Positions 52,398-61,288 are shown, counted from the stretch's first letter. The stretch: 64,000 nucleotides of DNA from Flaviaestuariibacter flavus (GCF_004337505.1 NZ_SJZI01000002.1:435351-499350), one strand, 5' to 3'. Notes: generated by a model not told the origin, from the sequence alone. Numbers and translations are program-made.

Positions 52398-53405
52398 TTA
52401 TACGATATTGACCTCCCGCTCCAGTGTAACGCCAAACTTTTCTTCCACAGAGCGGATGATCTGTTCGCTCAGCGTACGAATTTCATTGCCGGTAGCATTA
52501 CCATAGTTAACAAGCACAAGCGCCTGTTTGGGAAAGCAGCCGGCGTCGCCTTCCCGGTATCCTTTCCAGCCACACTGCTCGATCAGCCAGCCAGCCGCCA
52601 GCTTCATGCCCGCATCCTGGGGATAGGCAACAATGTCGGGCCAGCCTGCTTTCAGTTCAGCATATTTTTCAAGCGAAACCTGAGGGTTTTTGAAAAAGGA
52701 ACCCGCGTTGCCGATTTCGTTCCAGTCGGGCAGCTTGGACGTCCGGATATTGATCACTGCCTGCGATACGGCGGCAATGCTTAGCCGGGTGACGCCCATC
52801 TTTTCGAGCTCTTGTTTTATAGCACCGTATTCGGTGTGAAAAACGGGTATTTTCCGAAGCCGGTAGGTTACGGAAGTGATTATGAAGCGGCCTTTATGGA
52901 TGTTCTTGAAGACGCTCTCCCGGTACCCGAAGTGGCAATCGGCATGCGTGAAGCGCACCGTTTTTCCACTGCTGATCTCAACGGCTTCGAGCTCGTGAAA
53001 GACATCCTTGATCTCCACGCCATAGGCGCCGATGTTCTGCATGGGCGAGGCACCTACGCTGCCCGGAATCAATGACAGGTTTTCAACCCCGGCGTAATCG
53101 TTGCGGATGCAGTGCAGCACAAACTGGTGCCAGTTGACACCGCCGCCCGCCCTCACAAAAACGTACTCCTCGTCTTCATCAACCGTTTCAATGCCACCGA
53201 TCTCGTTTCGGAGCACGGTGCCGGGAAAGTCGCCGGTAAGCAGCACGTTACTGCCGCCACCCAGCACGAGCAAAGGGCCTTCCGGCAGTGCTTCCAGCAA
53301 TGCTCTCAGCCCTTGCGTTCCTGTAAACGCAGCAAAGTAGCGGGCCCGGGCGTCGATCCCGAACGTGTTGAAAGGGCGTAACGAAACATCTTCCTGGAAA
53401 AGCAT
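52398..53405 (-). CDS. murB: UDP-N-acetylenolpyruvoylglucosamine reductase
   Basis: 335 aa, FAD-dependent peptidoglycan precursor enzyme. FAD-binding GPLLVLGGGSNVLLTGDFPG, GVENLSLIPGSVGASPMQNIGAYG, catalytic Ser in IGNAGSFFKNPQVS, and the terminal EVRTLSEQ-like region (NEIRTLSEQIIRSVEEKFG). Type I MurB length with the C-terminal extension. Its -7 box is 4 nt before the ATG. Confidence 0.95.
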   Translation of the reverse strand: MLFQEDVSLRPFNTFGIDARARYFAAFTGTQGLRALLEALPEGPLLVLGGGSNVLLTGDFPGTVLRNEIGGIETVDEDEEYVFVRAGGGVNWHQFVLHCIRNDYAGVENLSLIPGSVGASPMQNIGAYGVEIKDVFHELEAVEISSGKTVRFTHADCHFGYRESVFKNIHKGRFIITSVTYRLRKIPVFHTEYGAIKQELEKMGVTRLSIAAVSQAVINIRTSKLPDWNEIGNAGSFFKNPQVSLEKYAELKAGWPDIVAYPQDAGMKLAAGWLIEQCGWKGYREGDAGCFPKQALVLVNYGNATGNEIRTLSEQIIRSVEEKFGVTLEREVNIV

Positions 53406-53409
53406 GCGG

Positions 53410-53417
53410 CAAAGCTA
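53410..53417 (-). promoter_or_regulatory. -7 box of murB
   Basis: TAGCTTTG on the minus strand, 4 nt from the murB ATG. Confidence 0.65.
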
Positions 53418-53511
53418 ACGGAGTGCGGTCAAAATGCGTCTCGAAGCCACCGCATCCAACACGCAGAAAAAAGTTTCCATGCTGCCTTTTGGCTCCTTGT
53501 TAATTTTAAGT

Positions 53512-54204
53512 ATGGCTCAGACAAACACCCCGCGACCGCTGACGGCGACGCTGATCGGAGCGACCGGTCTGATCGGCGGACACCTGCTCCGGCTGCTTCA
53601 GGCCGACCCTTATTTCGGTACGGTACGCGTGCTGGTGCGACGGCCTATCGGCCTGCAGTCGCCGCGGACGGAGGAGAAACTGATCAACTTCGCCGACGTG
53701 GAATCTTTCCGGCTTGGGCTCGAAGGAAGCGATGTCATTTTTGTAGCCGTCGGCACCACGCAGAAAAAGGTCGGCGGCGACGAAGCGGCGTACCGGAAAG
53801 TGGATTTCGACATACCGGTGGCCGCCGCCCGCTGGGGCAAAGAAGCGGGGGCACGCCACCTGCTGCTCGTGTCATCGGTTGGCGCCAACGCGGGCAGCTC
53901 CAACTTCTACCTCCGTCTGAAAGGCCAAACCGAAGATGCGGTGAAAGCGTCGGGAATGGAGGCGGTTTCGGTGTTCCGCCCATCAATGCTGCTGGGTGAG
54001 CGAAAAGAGGCCCGGCCCGGGGAGCGTATCGGACAGGTGGCGTCCCAACTTTTTTCGGGGCTGATGATGGGTGGCCTGCGCAAATACAAACCCGTATTGG
54101 CGGAGCTGGTTGCCGCTGCGATGATTGCACAGGCAAAGACCGGGGCCCGTGGATTCCATGTTTTTGAGTACGATGCGATACGGCAGCTGGCTGGTGCGCG
54201 CTAG
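53512..54204 (+). CDS. NAD(P)-binding oxidoreductase (HTATIP2-like atypical SDR)
   Basis: 230 aa from the ATG at 53512. Rossmann start TATLIGATGLIGGHLLRLL, then VRVLVRRPIG and a catalytic-like segment HLLLVSSVGANAGSSNFYLR-LKG (Ser, Tyr/Lys spacing). Resembles the TIP30/HTATIP2 group of NAD(P)H-binding proteins; substrate unknown. The 3' end converges with priA. Confidence 0.82.
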   Translation: MAQTNTPRPLTATLIGATGLIGGHLLRLLQADPYFGTVRVLVRRPIGLQSPRTEEKLINFADVESFRLGLEGSDVIFVAVGTTQKKVGGDEAAYRKVDFDIPVAAARWGKEAGARHLLLVSSVGANAGSSNFYLRLKGQTEDAVKASGMEAVSVFRPSMLLGERKEARPGERIGQVASQLFSGLMMGGLRKYKPVLAELVAAAMIAQAKTGARGFHVFEYDAIRQLAGAR

Positions 54205-54207
54205 CTA

Positions 54208-56649
54208 TTACACCGCGTCCACATCCACGATCACCTGCACTTTCTTAAACCGGTTCTCGAAGTGCAATGCGGCGCATTGCTTCTGGATATCTTCCTTGCA
54301 CCGGGCGATGGTAGCACTATCGCGGGGCAGCTTCAGCATGAGCTCCATCAGGTACTGATTGCGAACCCGGTTCACCGTCGGCTCGGCGGGACCAACGAGG
54401 TAGTTGCCATAAGCCGGTGTCATCTTTTGAGTAAACAGGTGCGCTGCTTCGGTAACCACTTCTCGCTCCTTGTGGCGGAAGTGCAGCATGATGATCCGGG
54501 AATACGGCGGGTAAAAAAACTGTTTCCGCTTTTCGATCTCCTCGGCATACATCCCGTTATAGTCGTGGCGCATCACGTATTGGAGCAGGGGGTGGTTGGG
54601 CGTATTCGTCTGGATGAGCACCTCCCCTACGCCATCGCGCCGGCCGGCGCGGCCGCTCACCTGCTCCATCAGCTGGAAGGCGCGCTCATGCACGCGGAAG
54701 TCGGCAAAATGCAGCAGGCCGTCGGCATCAATCACACCTACCAGCTCCACGTTGTCGAAGTCCAGTCCTTTCACGACCATTTGTGTGCCCACCAGGATGT
54801 CGATCTTCTTTTGCTCAAACTGCTGAATCAGCACATCATGGGCGTTCTTGTTGCGGATGGCGTCGAAGTCCATGCGCGCCACCCGCGCCTTGGGCAGCTG
54901 CTCTTCTAGCACCTCCTCAATGCGCTCGGTGCCGAAGCTTTTCTGCACCAGTTTGTCCGAGCCGCAGGCGCCGCAGGTATGCATCGGCGGGTACACCTGG
55001 CCGCAATAGTGGCACTTCAGCTTGTTGGAAAACTTGTGAAAGGTGAGCGACACATCGCAGTGTTTGCACTGGGCAATCCAGCCGCATACCGTACAAAGCT
55101 GCAGGGGCGCATAACCACGGCGGTTCTGGAAAAGAATGATCTGCTTGCCGCGTTCGATCACCGCCTTCATCTCTTCCAGCAGGTGCATCGAAAACATCAC
55201 TTTCTCCCCCGGCTTACGGGGCACGGCACGCAGGTCTACCAGGTCGATGGTGGGCATCTTTACATCACCGTAGCGCTCCCGTATTTCTACCAGTCCGAAT
55301 TTCCCGGTCTGGGCATTATGGTACGTCTCCAGCGAAGGCGTGGCGCTGCCCAGCAGCACTTTGGCACCGGTGATGCCGGCAAGATAGATCGCCGCATCGC
55401 GGCCATGGTAACGCGGTGCCGGGTCCTGCTGCTTGTACGAGGAGTCATGCTCCTCGTCGCAGATGATGAGCCCCAGATCCTGGTAGGGCATAAAAAGCGA
55501 GGAACGGGCACCCAGCACCACTTTCAGCTCGCCGCTCTTGACCTTATTCCAGATCTCCACCCGCTCGTTATGGTTGAAGCGGGAGTGGTAGATACCGATA
55601 TGCCCGCCGAAATATTTCTGCAGGCGCCGCACGATCTGGGCCGTCAGCGCAATCTCGGGCAACATATAAAGCACCTGCCGTCCCTGGCGGATGAATTGCT
55701 CGATGAGCCGGATATAGATCTGCGTTTTGCCGCTGGAGGTAACACCCTGAAGCAGGCACACCTGCTTCTGCGCCAGCGCGTCCTGCACACCGGCAAAGGC
55801 GGCATCCTGGGCGGGCGTGAGGGTGAAGTCGATCTGGACGTCCTTGGGCAGGTATTGAATGCGATCAACGTTGCGGCGCTCGGTGCGGAGGATCCCTTTT
55901 TCTACAAGCCCTTTCAGCTGTGCGTCGGTAGCGTTCGACTTCTTCAGCAAACCCGCTTTCGTTACCTCGCCTTCCGTCTTCATCAGGTGGAGGTAGCCGA
56001 GCAGCAACTCCATTTGCTTGGGAGCCCGCGTCCAGTTATTTAATAGTTCCGACAGGCGGTCTTCACTGGAATAGTCCGGCTGCAGCAGCACGAAGGTGTC
56101 TTTGCGCGGCGCGTAGGTCTGCTTGAGCGACTCCCACACATGACACACCTTTTTCCCGATCAGTTTGTTGACGATGGGATAAACATGCGCGGTGTCGAGG
56201 ATTTGCTGCACTTCGGTGAGCCGCAGTTCCTGCTTCATCAGCAAGGCCTCGGCCACCATGTATTCTTCCGAATCGAGCGTGGAAAAATCATCGCCGTACT
56301 CCTCGTTGAATACCAGCACCGTTTCGCTGGAAAGCTTGAAATGCGCCGGCAGCGCGGCCGCCATCACTTCGCCTTCGGTGCAGCAGTAATAAGAGGCGAG
56401 CCACTCCCAGAATCCAAGCTGCCAGGGATGCACCACCGGCTCGGGATCGAGCAGGTTGAGAATCTCCTTGACATCTACGCCCGCGGGCTTCTCGTTGACC
56501 AGCGCCTTGATGACACCGGCATATTTCTTCTGTTTGCCCAGGTTGACTTCCACGCGGCAGCCCACACGCACCTGCGGCTCAAGCCGCGCCGGCACTTCCC
56601 ACGTATAATTGCGCGGCAGCGCGAGGGGTATTACAATCTCGGCAAACAT
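54208..56649 (-). CDS. priA: Primosomal protein N' / PriA helicase
   Basis: 813 aa replication-restart helicase. N-terminal 3'-DNA binding domain, Walker A LLQGVTSSGKTQIY (about 297-310), DEEH box in LIICDEEHDSSYK, and eight zinc-binding cysteines (CTVCGWIAQCKHC and CHYCG...CGACGSDK, about 520-565), followed by helicase motifs ILVGTQMVVKGLDFDNV. The length is slightly above the E. coli enzyme. -7 box is 7 nt before the ATG. Confidence 0.95.
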   Translation of the reverse strand: MFAEIVIPLALPRNYTWEVPARLEPQVRVGCRVEVNLGKQKKYAGVIKALVNEKPAGVDVKEILNLLDPEPVVHPWQLGFWEWLASYYCCTEGEVMAAALPAHFKLSSETVLVFNEEYGDDFSTLDSEEYMVAEALLMKQELRLTEVQQILDTAHVYPIVNKLIGKKVCHVWESLKQTYAPRKDTFVLLQPDYSSEDRLSELLNNWTRAPKQMELLLGYLHLMKTEGEVTKAGLLKKSNATDAQLKGLVEKGILRTERRNVDRIQYLPKDVQIDFTLTPAQDAAFAGVQDALAQKQVCLLQGVTSSGKTQIYIRLIEQFIRQGRQVLYMLPEIALTAQIVRRLQKYFGGHIGIYHSRFNHNERVEIWNKVKSGELKVVLGARSSLFMPYQDLGLIICDEEHDSSYKQQDPAPRYHGRDAAIYLAGITGAKVLLGSATPSLETYHNAQTGKFGLVEIRERYGDVKMPTIDLVDLRAVPRKPGEKVMFSMHLLEEMKAVIERGKQIILFQNRRGYAPLQLCTVCGWIAQCKHCDVSLTFHKFSNKLKCHYCGQVYPPMHTCGACGSDKLVQKSFGTERIEEVLEEQLPKARVARMDFDAIRNKNAHDVLIQQFEQKKIDILVGTQMVVKGLDFDNVELVGVIDADGLLHFADFRVHERAFQLMEQVSGRAGRRDGVGEVLIQTNTPNHPLLQYVMRHDYNGMYAEEIEKRKQFFYPPYSRIIMLHFRHKEREVVTEAAHLFTQKMTPAYGNYLVGPAEPTVNRVRNQYLMELMLKLPRDSATIARCKEDIQKQCAALHFENRFKKVQVIVDVDAV

Positions 56650-56656
56650 GAACCCG

Positions 56657-56664
56657 CAAAAGTA
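56657..56664 (-). promoter_or_regulatory. -7 box of priA
   Basis: TACTTTTG on the minus strand, 7 nt upstream of the priA ATG. Confidence 0.65.
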
Positions 56665-56675
56665 ACGCTCCGCGG

Positions 56676-57452
56676 TTAAACGGCAGCGCCGACCGGCTCG
56701 ATCCAGGGCGCCTTCCAGCGCAGCAGGCCTTCTTCCATGCGGCGATATACTTCCTTCCGCAGGCGGGCCACGTCGGCCAGACCATAACCGGCGACCGGAA
56801 TGGGCTCAAGAAACACGGTTCGACTCCGTCCGGGGCGCAGGCTGAAGATGCTGCGCGGGTGCATCCGGCTCCACGTATCCAGCATCAGCACGGGCTGAAT
56901 GGGGGTGCCGGTTTCGATGGCGATGCGGAATGCACCGTCGTAAAAATCCTTGAGCGGCTGCCCCGTTTCGTTGAAGGTGCCTTCGGGAAACACCAGCACC
57001 GACACGCCTTTCTCGATCGTCTTCCGCAACAGCTTCACGCTGCGCGCCCGGTTTTCGGGGCTGCTCCGGTCAACGGTAACGATGGCGTTGCGGTAGATAA
57101 ATCCAAATATGGGCACTTTGGCGATTTCTGCTTTGCCAAGCGGGCGCACCGGGTGCCGGAAGGATTTTACGATGACCGGGATATCGAAATAAGAAACGTG
57201 GTTGGAGACGTAGATAAAGGCCGCGTCGGGATCGGTTGGCGCCTCCTCGATGTTGCGGTGGCGCACACCGATCAGCGGGAACCAGATGGCGCCCCAGAGC
57301 ACACAGGCACGGTAGATCAGGTTGCCGCCACGCACCGGACCGAAGCCGACCACCAGCAGTGCCCACACAAAGACGGGGATCATCAGGGCAAGGAAAAGAC
57401 CGACGGCCCAGATCCAGTAAAGGAGGTGCAGCGGCCTGAGCAGGATTCGCAT
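56676..57452 (-). CDS. plsC: 1-acyl-sn-glycerol-3-phosphate acyltransferase
   Basis: 258 aa. N-terminal membrane helix LYWIWAVGLFLALMIPVFVW, HX4D motif in YVSNHVSYFDIPVI, and VFPEGTFNETGQPL. Acylates lysophosphatidate in phospholipid synthesis. The ATG directly follows the stop of the upstream DUF4258 gene. Confidence 0.9.
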   Translation of the reverse strand: MRILLRPLHLLYWIWAVGLFLALMIPVFVWALLVVGFGPVRGGNLIYRACVLWGAIWFPLIGVRHRNIEEAPTDPDAAFIYVSNHVSYFDIPVIVKSFRHPVRPLGKAEIAKVPIFGFIYRNAIVTVDRSSPENRARSVKLLRKTIEKGVSVLVFPEGTFNETGQPLKDFYDGAFRIAIETGTPIQPVLMLDTWSRMHPRSIFSLRPGRSRTVFLEPIPVAGYGLADVARLRKEVYRRMEEGLLRWKAPWIEPVGAAV

Positions 57453-57854
57453 TTAACGGAATTGTTTGCGCTCGTCGCCGGGACAGTGACATTCAAACTC
57501 CTGGCGGAGGTTATAGCAGGTGATAACTTTTGTTTCGGAGCCGCACTGGGCGAAAATAACCCGCACCGACTCATGGTCGGAGGTCTCGCCCTGGAGGGCA
57601 TAGGTAGGACAGGGACGGTCGCGCGGGTCGCTCTTGGCGAGGTTGATGATGCCCCGGTCCATGACCTCCCGGATATCCTGCTCGGAGATTTCGCGGCAGT
57701 CCATCCGGCAGCGGGCGTGCTTCGTATACACCAGCCGGGCGGGGTGCCGGTCGAAGGCCTCGCGCGCCACCGGCTCGTGCCAGCGCCGCTTCAGGAAGAT
57801 GCCGGCGGCCAGCACCAGCAGGAAGATGACGAAGAAAAGATTACGGGCTTTCAC
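57453..57854 (-). CDS. DUF4258 protein with N-terminal membrane anchor
   Basis: 133 aa. N-terminal hydrophobic helix (NLFFVIFLLVLAAGIFL), then DUF4258 with YTKHARCRMDCREISEQDI, VRVIFAQCGSETKVITCYNL. Six cysteines in the domain are notable. DUF4258 is related to toxin-like RelE/BrnT folds in some groups, but here it is anchored and coupled to plsC (zero gap). Confidence 0.78.
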   Translation of the reverse strand: MKARNLFFVIFLLVLAAGIFLKRRWHEPVAREAFDRHPARLVYTKHARCRMDCREISEQDIREVMDRGIINLAKSDPRDRPCPTYALQGETSDHESVRVIFAQCGSETKVITCYNLRQEFECHCPGDERKQFR

Positions 57855-57945
57855 GGGTCCAAGATAAAGCCTTCGGCCGGTACCTCGGGTTGACCGATGT
57901 CAAGCCGGGGGGCAAAAATGTTAAAGCTTCGCCCACCTTCCGGCA

Positions 57946-57980
57946 TATCAGCCATCAGGCATCCGACATCAGACATCCTT
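57946..57980 (+). repeat. CATCNGA heptamer array (5 units)
   Basis: TATCAGC, CATCAGG, CATCCGA, CATCAGA, CATCCTT in 7-nt register, the reverse complement of the GATGTCN family. It ends 4 bp before the mtaB -7 box. Confidence 0.68.
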
Positions 57981-57984
57981 TTCG

Positions 57985-57992
57985 TAATTTTG
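57985..57992 (+). promoter_or_regulatory. -7 box of mtaB
   Basis: TAATTTTG, 6 nt before the ATG at 57999. Confidence 0.65.
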
Positions 57993-57998
57993 CCCGCT

Positions 57999-59276
57999 AT
58001 GTCCACCACACAGCGTACCGTCGCCTTTCACACGCTGGGCTGTAAGCTCAATTTCTCCGAAACGTCCACCCTGTCGCGCCACCTGGAGGCCGAGGGTTTT
58101 GTCAAGCGGGACTTCGAGGAAGCGGCCGACGTGTACGTCATCAACACCTGTTCGGTGACCGATAATGCCGACAAGGAGTGCCGACAGCTGGTTCGTCGCA
58201 TCCAGCGCCGCGCACCTGAAAGCCTCGTGGTGATCACGGGCTGCTATGCCCAGCTGAAACCGAAGGAGATTTCTGAAATTCCCGGTGTCGACCTCGTGCT
58301 CGGCGCCGCCGAAAAATTCAACCTGGCCACGCACCTGCGTGAACTGACCAAGGGCGACTCGAGCCGGATCTCCTCCTGTGATATCGAAGCCGTGACCGGC
58401 TTTCATGCCTCCTGGTCGGTAAATGACCGAACCCGCACTTTCCTGAAGGTGCAGGATGGCTGCGATTACACCTGCTCTTTCTGTACGATACCGATGGCCC
58501 GCGGCAAAAGCCGCAGCGATTCTGTTGAAAATGTGCTTGGCCATGCCCGCAAACTGGCCGAAGGCGGCGTGAAAGAGATTGTGCTTACCGGTGTCAACCT
58601 CGGCGACTTCGGCAAGGGTCCTGACGGCTCCCGTGCGCACGAGGAGAGCTTTTACGACCTCATCGTAGCACTTGATGAAATCGGGGGTGTAGAGCGTTAC
58701 CGCATCTCCTCTATCGAGCCCAACCTGCTCACACCGGAGATCATCGACTTTGTAGCTGGCAGCAAGAAGTTTATGCCGCACTTCCACGTGCCGCTGCAGA
58801 GCGGGTCCAACGACATCCTCGGGCGCATGCGCCGCCGCTACCGGCGCGAGCTGTATGCCGAGCGTGTGGCGCTGATCAAGGAAAAGATGCCGCATTGCGC
58901 CATTGGAGTTGATGTGATCGTGGGCTTCCCGTCGGAATCGGACGCCCACTTCCGCGAAACCTTCGACTTCCTGCACAGCCTGGACGTATCTTACCTACAC
59001 GTGTTTACCTACTCGGAGCGGGCGGCCACAAAGGCACTTGAGATCGAGCCCGTGGTGCCGGTAGGACTGCGGAATGAACGCAACAAAACGCTTCGCAACC
59101 TCAGTTACCTGAAGCTGCAGCATTTTACAGAGCAGCACCGCGGTGCCGTTCGGAAAGTGCTTTTCGAAGGCCACGAAAAAGAAGGCATGATGGAAGGCTA
59201 TACCGATAACTATATTCGCATCCGCACGCCTTACCGCGCCGAATGGGCCAACCAGGTTGTGGACTGGACCGTTTAA
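57999..59276 (+). CDS. mtaB: tRNA t6A37 methylthiotransferase MtaB
   Basis: 425 aa from the ATG at 57999. UPF0004 N-domain with FHTLGCKLNFSETS and cysteines, radical-SAM motif CDYTCSFCTIPMARGKSRS (about 148-166), and a C-terminal TRAM-like domain (about 365-425). Adds a methylthio group to t6A37 (MtaB branch by the HTLGCKLN start; MiaB is unlikely). Functionally downstream of tsaD found at 24733. Confidence 0.93.
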   Translation: MSTTQRTVAFHTLGCKLNFSETSTLSRHLEAEGFVKRDFEEAADVYVINTCSVTDNADKECRQLVRRIQRRAPESLVVITGCYAQLKPKEISEIPGVDLVLGAAEKFNLATHLRELTKGDSSRISSCDIEAVTGFHASWSVNDRTRTFLKVQDGCDYTCSFCTIPMARGKSRSDSVENVLGHARKLAEGGVKEIVLTGVNLGDFGKGPDGSRAHEESFYDLIVALDEIGGVERYRISSIEPNLLTPEIIDFVAGSKKFMPHFHVPLQSGSNDILGRMRRRYRRELYAERVALIKEKMPHCAIGVDVIVGFPSESDAHFRETFDFLHSLDVSYLHVFTYSERAATKALEIEPVVPVGLRNERNKTLRNLSYLKLQHFTEQHRGAVRKVLFEGHEKEGMMEGYTDNYIRIRTPYRAEWANQVVDWTV

Positions 59277-59279
59277 TTC

Positions 59280-59303
59280 ATGTGCTGATGTGCTAACGAG
59301 GTA
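59280..59303 (+). repeat. ATGTGCTN octamer array (3 units)
   Basis: ATGTGCTG, ATGTGCTA, ACGAGGTA in 8-nt register, 3 bp after mtaB. Confidence 0.5.
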
Positions 59304-59348
59304 AAGTGCCGACGGGAGCACCCGGGCTGGAGCCTGAGCTACTATTTA

Positions 59349-59388
59349 CCATTAGACAAGCAGACCATTGCACCAATAGACCTATCAA
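59349..59388 (+). repeat. CCATTAGA octamer array (5 units)
   Basis: CCATTAGA, CAAGCAGA, CCATTGCA, CCAATAGA, CCTATCAA in 8-nt register; lies before the YciI-like gene. Confidence 0.6.
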
Positions 59389-59409
59389 CGAAAAACCGCA
59401 CGCCGACAG

Positions 59410-59700
59410 ATGAAAAAATACCTGGCGATCATAGATTTTGAATGGAGTGAGGAGGCAGGCGCCGTCATCCAGGATCACCGCACCTACATCAACGAGTTGA
59501 TTGACGAGCAGGTGATCGAGCATTATGTAGTGAGCATGGAAAAGCAGCAGGCCTGGGTAACCCTCAACGCCGAAAGCCCGGAACACGCCCGCGAGATCCT
59601 CGACGAGTCGCCTTTCAGCCGCTTCTGGACGGTGGAGCTGACCGAGCTTTTCCTTTGGGACGGGGTGGGCTACCGCCTTCCTGCCGTGCAGCTCAACTAG
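59410..59700 (+). CDS. Small YciI/ABM-like hypothetical protein
   Basis: 96 aa. A ferredoxin-like alpha/beta pattern: KKYLAIIDFEWSEEAG, VIEHYVVSMEKQQAWVTLNA, and a terminal TVELTELFLWDGVGYRLP. It resembles muconolactone-isomerase or YciI-like dimers, without clear catalytic residues. It overlaps the 3' end of the small convergent gene by 4 bp. Confidence 0.65.
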   Translation: MKKYLAIIDFEWSEEAGAVIQDHRTYINELIDEQVIEHYVVSMEKQQAWVTLNAESPEHAREILDESPFSRFWTVELTELFLWDGVGYRLPAVQLN

Positions 59701-59906
59701 CTCGCCTCGGCGAGCGCCTCCGTACGCGCATAGCGGAGGCTGACGGCATATTGCAATTCTTTCAATAGCTTATAAACGGCATTGGTTTCTTCGTACGGTC
59801 GGCCCGCCGCAAATGCAGTTTCAAACTTTTGTTTCATTGAGGAGAGGAGTGTCTGGAGATCTTTCAGATCCATGGTTTCCAGGTCCTGGGGGTGATTGAG
59901 CGTCAT
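59697..59906 (-). CDS. Small helical protein, paralogue of the protein at 61289
   Basis: 69 aa, predicted all-helical (DLKDLQTLLSSMKQKFETAF, then PYEETNAVYKLLKELQYAVS). No family recognised. With a constant offset of 3 residues, its Gly35, Glu50-Leu51 and Ala54 align with Gly32, Glu47-Leu48 and Ala51 of the 77-aa protein at 61289-61522. Both flank the REC/PAS genes. Confidence 0.6.
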   Translation of the reverse strand: MTLNHPQDLETMDLKDLQTLLSSMKQKFETAFAAGRPYEETNAVYKLLKELQYAVSLRYARTEALAEAS

Positions 59907-60094
59907 GTCGGATGTAGTGCAAGGCGTCCCGCCGGGTGCTACCGGGCGGCTTACTTGCCGGCTAAGGGTTTCGAATTTAGGTTTCCGGTGTTTAACGTAT
60001 CAACATTCGTGCCCCTTCTTTTTTACACACACCGGGAGGCTTAACCGGGATTTTAGGCCCGTTTTTAGCTTTCTTCGCGCAACAAGCCACCCCG

Positions 60095-60508
60095 ATGGAT
60101 ATGGCGGAATCAATCATACTTTGGGTAGACGACGACGAGGACGACCTGGAAACGTTCCGGAATGCCGCGGCCGTAACGGGTCTTGACGTAAAAATTCACC
60201 ATGCCCGAAACGGTGTGGAGGCCGTGGCCTACCTGCAGGAACGCGGCGCCTGCGGCCAGCTTCCCTGCCTGGTGATCCTTGATATGAATATGCCGCAGAT
60301 GGATGGGCGGAGTACCCTTGCGGCGATAAAATCGACCCCGGAATTCGCGCAGCTGCAGGTGGTGGTGTTTACAACCTCTGCAAGCACGCTCGACGAGGTT
60401 TTTTGCCGGAAATACAAAGCCCCGATCTACCAGAAACCAAATTCGTTCGAAAAGCTGAAGGAAATAGTGGCAGGGTTCGGCGCTTTATGCCACCGGGGTA
60501 AATACTGA
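60095..60508 (+). CDS. Single-domain response regulator (REC only)
   Basis: 137 aa. Receiver domain: acidic pocket VDDDEDD (11-17), phospho-Asp63 in VILDMNMPQMDGR, Thr/Ser in VVFTTSAS and Lys in IYQKPNS. No output domain. Rcp1-like. It is convergent with the PAS protein gene 25 bp away. Confidence 0.9.
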   Translation: MDMAESIILWVDDDEDDLETFRNAAAVTGLDVKIHHARNGVEAVAYLQERGACGQLPCLVILDMNMPQMDGRSTLAAIKSTPEFAQLQVVVFTTSASTLDEVFCRKYKAPIYQKPNSFEKLKEIVAGFGALCHRGKY

Positions 60509-60533
60509 TCTCGCTTTCGAAAACAGCCGGCAA

Positions 60534-60920
60534 TCAACCAATCTCGTAGTCACTGAGCTCGCGGGTCAGCTTGGTAAATCCAACGACGTTGTTGTCTTCG
60601 TCGTGCAGTGCGGTGATAAGGATGCTGCCCCAGAAGGTCGTTCCGTTTTTGCGGAGGCGCCGGCCGATATGCTTGGCCCTTCCTTCTTTAACCGCCTGTG
60701 CCAGCAGGCGCTCCGGCAGCTTTTCCTCCCGATGCTGCGGCAGGTAAAACAGGCGGAAGTTTTGCCCGATGATCTCTTCCGGTTTGTACCCTTTAATGTG
60801 CTCGGCGCCTTTGTTCCAGGAAAGTATCGTTCCGTCCAGGTCAAGCAGGATGATTGCATAATCCTGAACCTCCTCGATCATTTGCCGGTGCAGGGTTTCC
60901 AGCAACTTCTTCTTTTCCAT
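60534..60920 (-). CDS. Stand-alone PAS-domain protein
   Basis: 128 aa from the ATG at 60920 (a start 24 bp upstream is possible). One complete PAS/PAC domain with DYAIILLDLDGTILSWNKGA, HIKGYKPEEIIGQNF, RRLRKNGTTFWGSILITAL and GFTKLTRELSD. These match PAS2 and PAS3 of the kinase at 31425 closely (WNxGA, IKGY, KNGSVFWANIVITAL, GFSKVTRDL). No kinase or output domain is attached. Confidence 0.85.
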   Translation of the reverse strand: MEKKKLLETLHRQMIEEVQDYAIILLDLDGTILSWNKGAEHIKGYKPEEIIGQNFRLFYLPQHREEKLPERLLAQAVKEGRAKHIGRRLRKNGTTFWGSILITALHDEDNNVVGFTKLTRELSDYEIG

Positions 60921-60944
60921 CGCGCGAAAATACCGGTTGAACAA

Positions 60945-61288
60945 ATCCGACGTTTATGTCTTAATCTGTTTTAATGTGGCATGCTTCCACAGTATCGACG
61001 CGCCCTTCCGCAATAAAATGCAACTACACTCCCCGCGACCGCCAAACAGAAAGGCTGGCCCGAACAGGTCGCGGCAACGATCCGTAAGCCCGCCCGGGTG
61101 ACGGAATACGAATTCCCCCGACAAAACAGGGAACCAAAGCTTTGCGGAGCCGGGAGTGCCTATTAGTAGTAAGACCTTAATCTCATCTGTTTACATATGC
61201 TTAAATTTTTTATTATTGTTCGCGCTTTAGCCCATCGGTACAACTATTGCTAATCAATACGGCTAGAAAACACCATTAACCTACGACA
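60945..61288. other. Gene-free stretch
   Basis: 344 bp upstream of the small helical protein gene. I see no gene, RNA or clear repeat; AT content rises toward 61190-61230. Confidence 0.5.
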
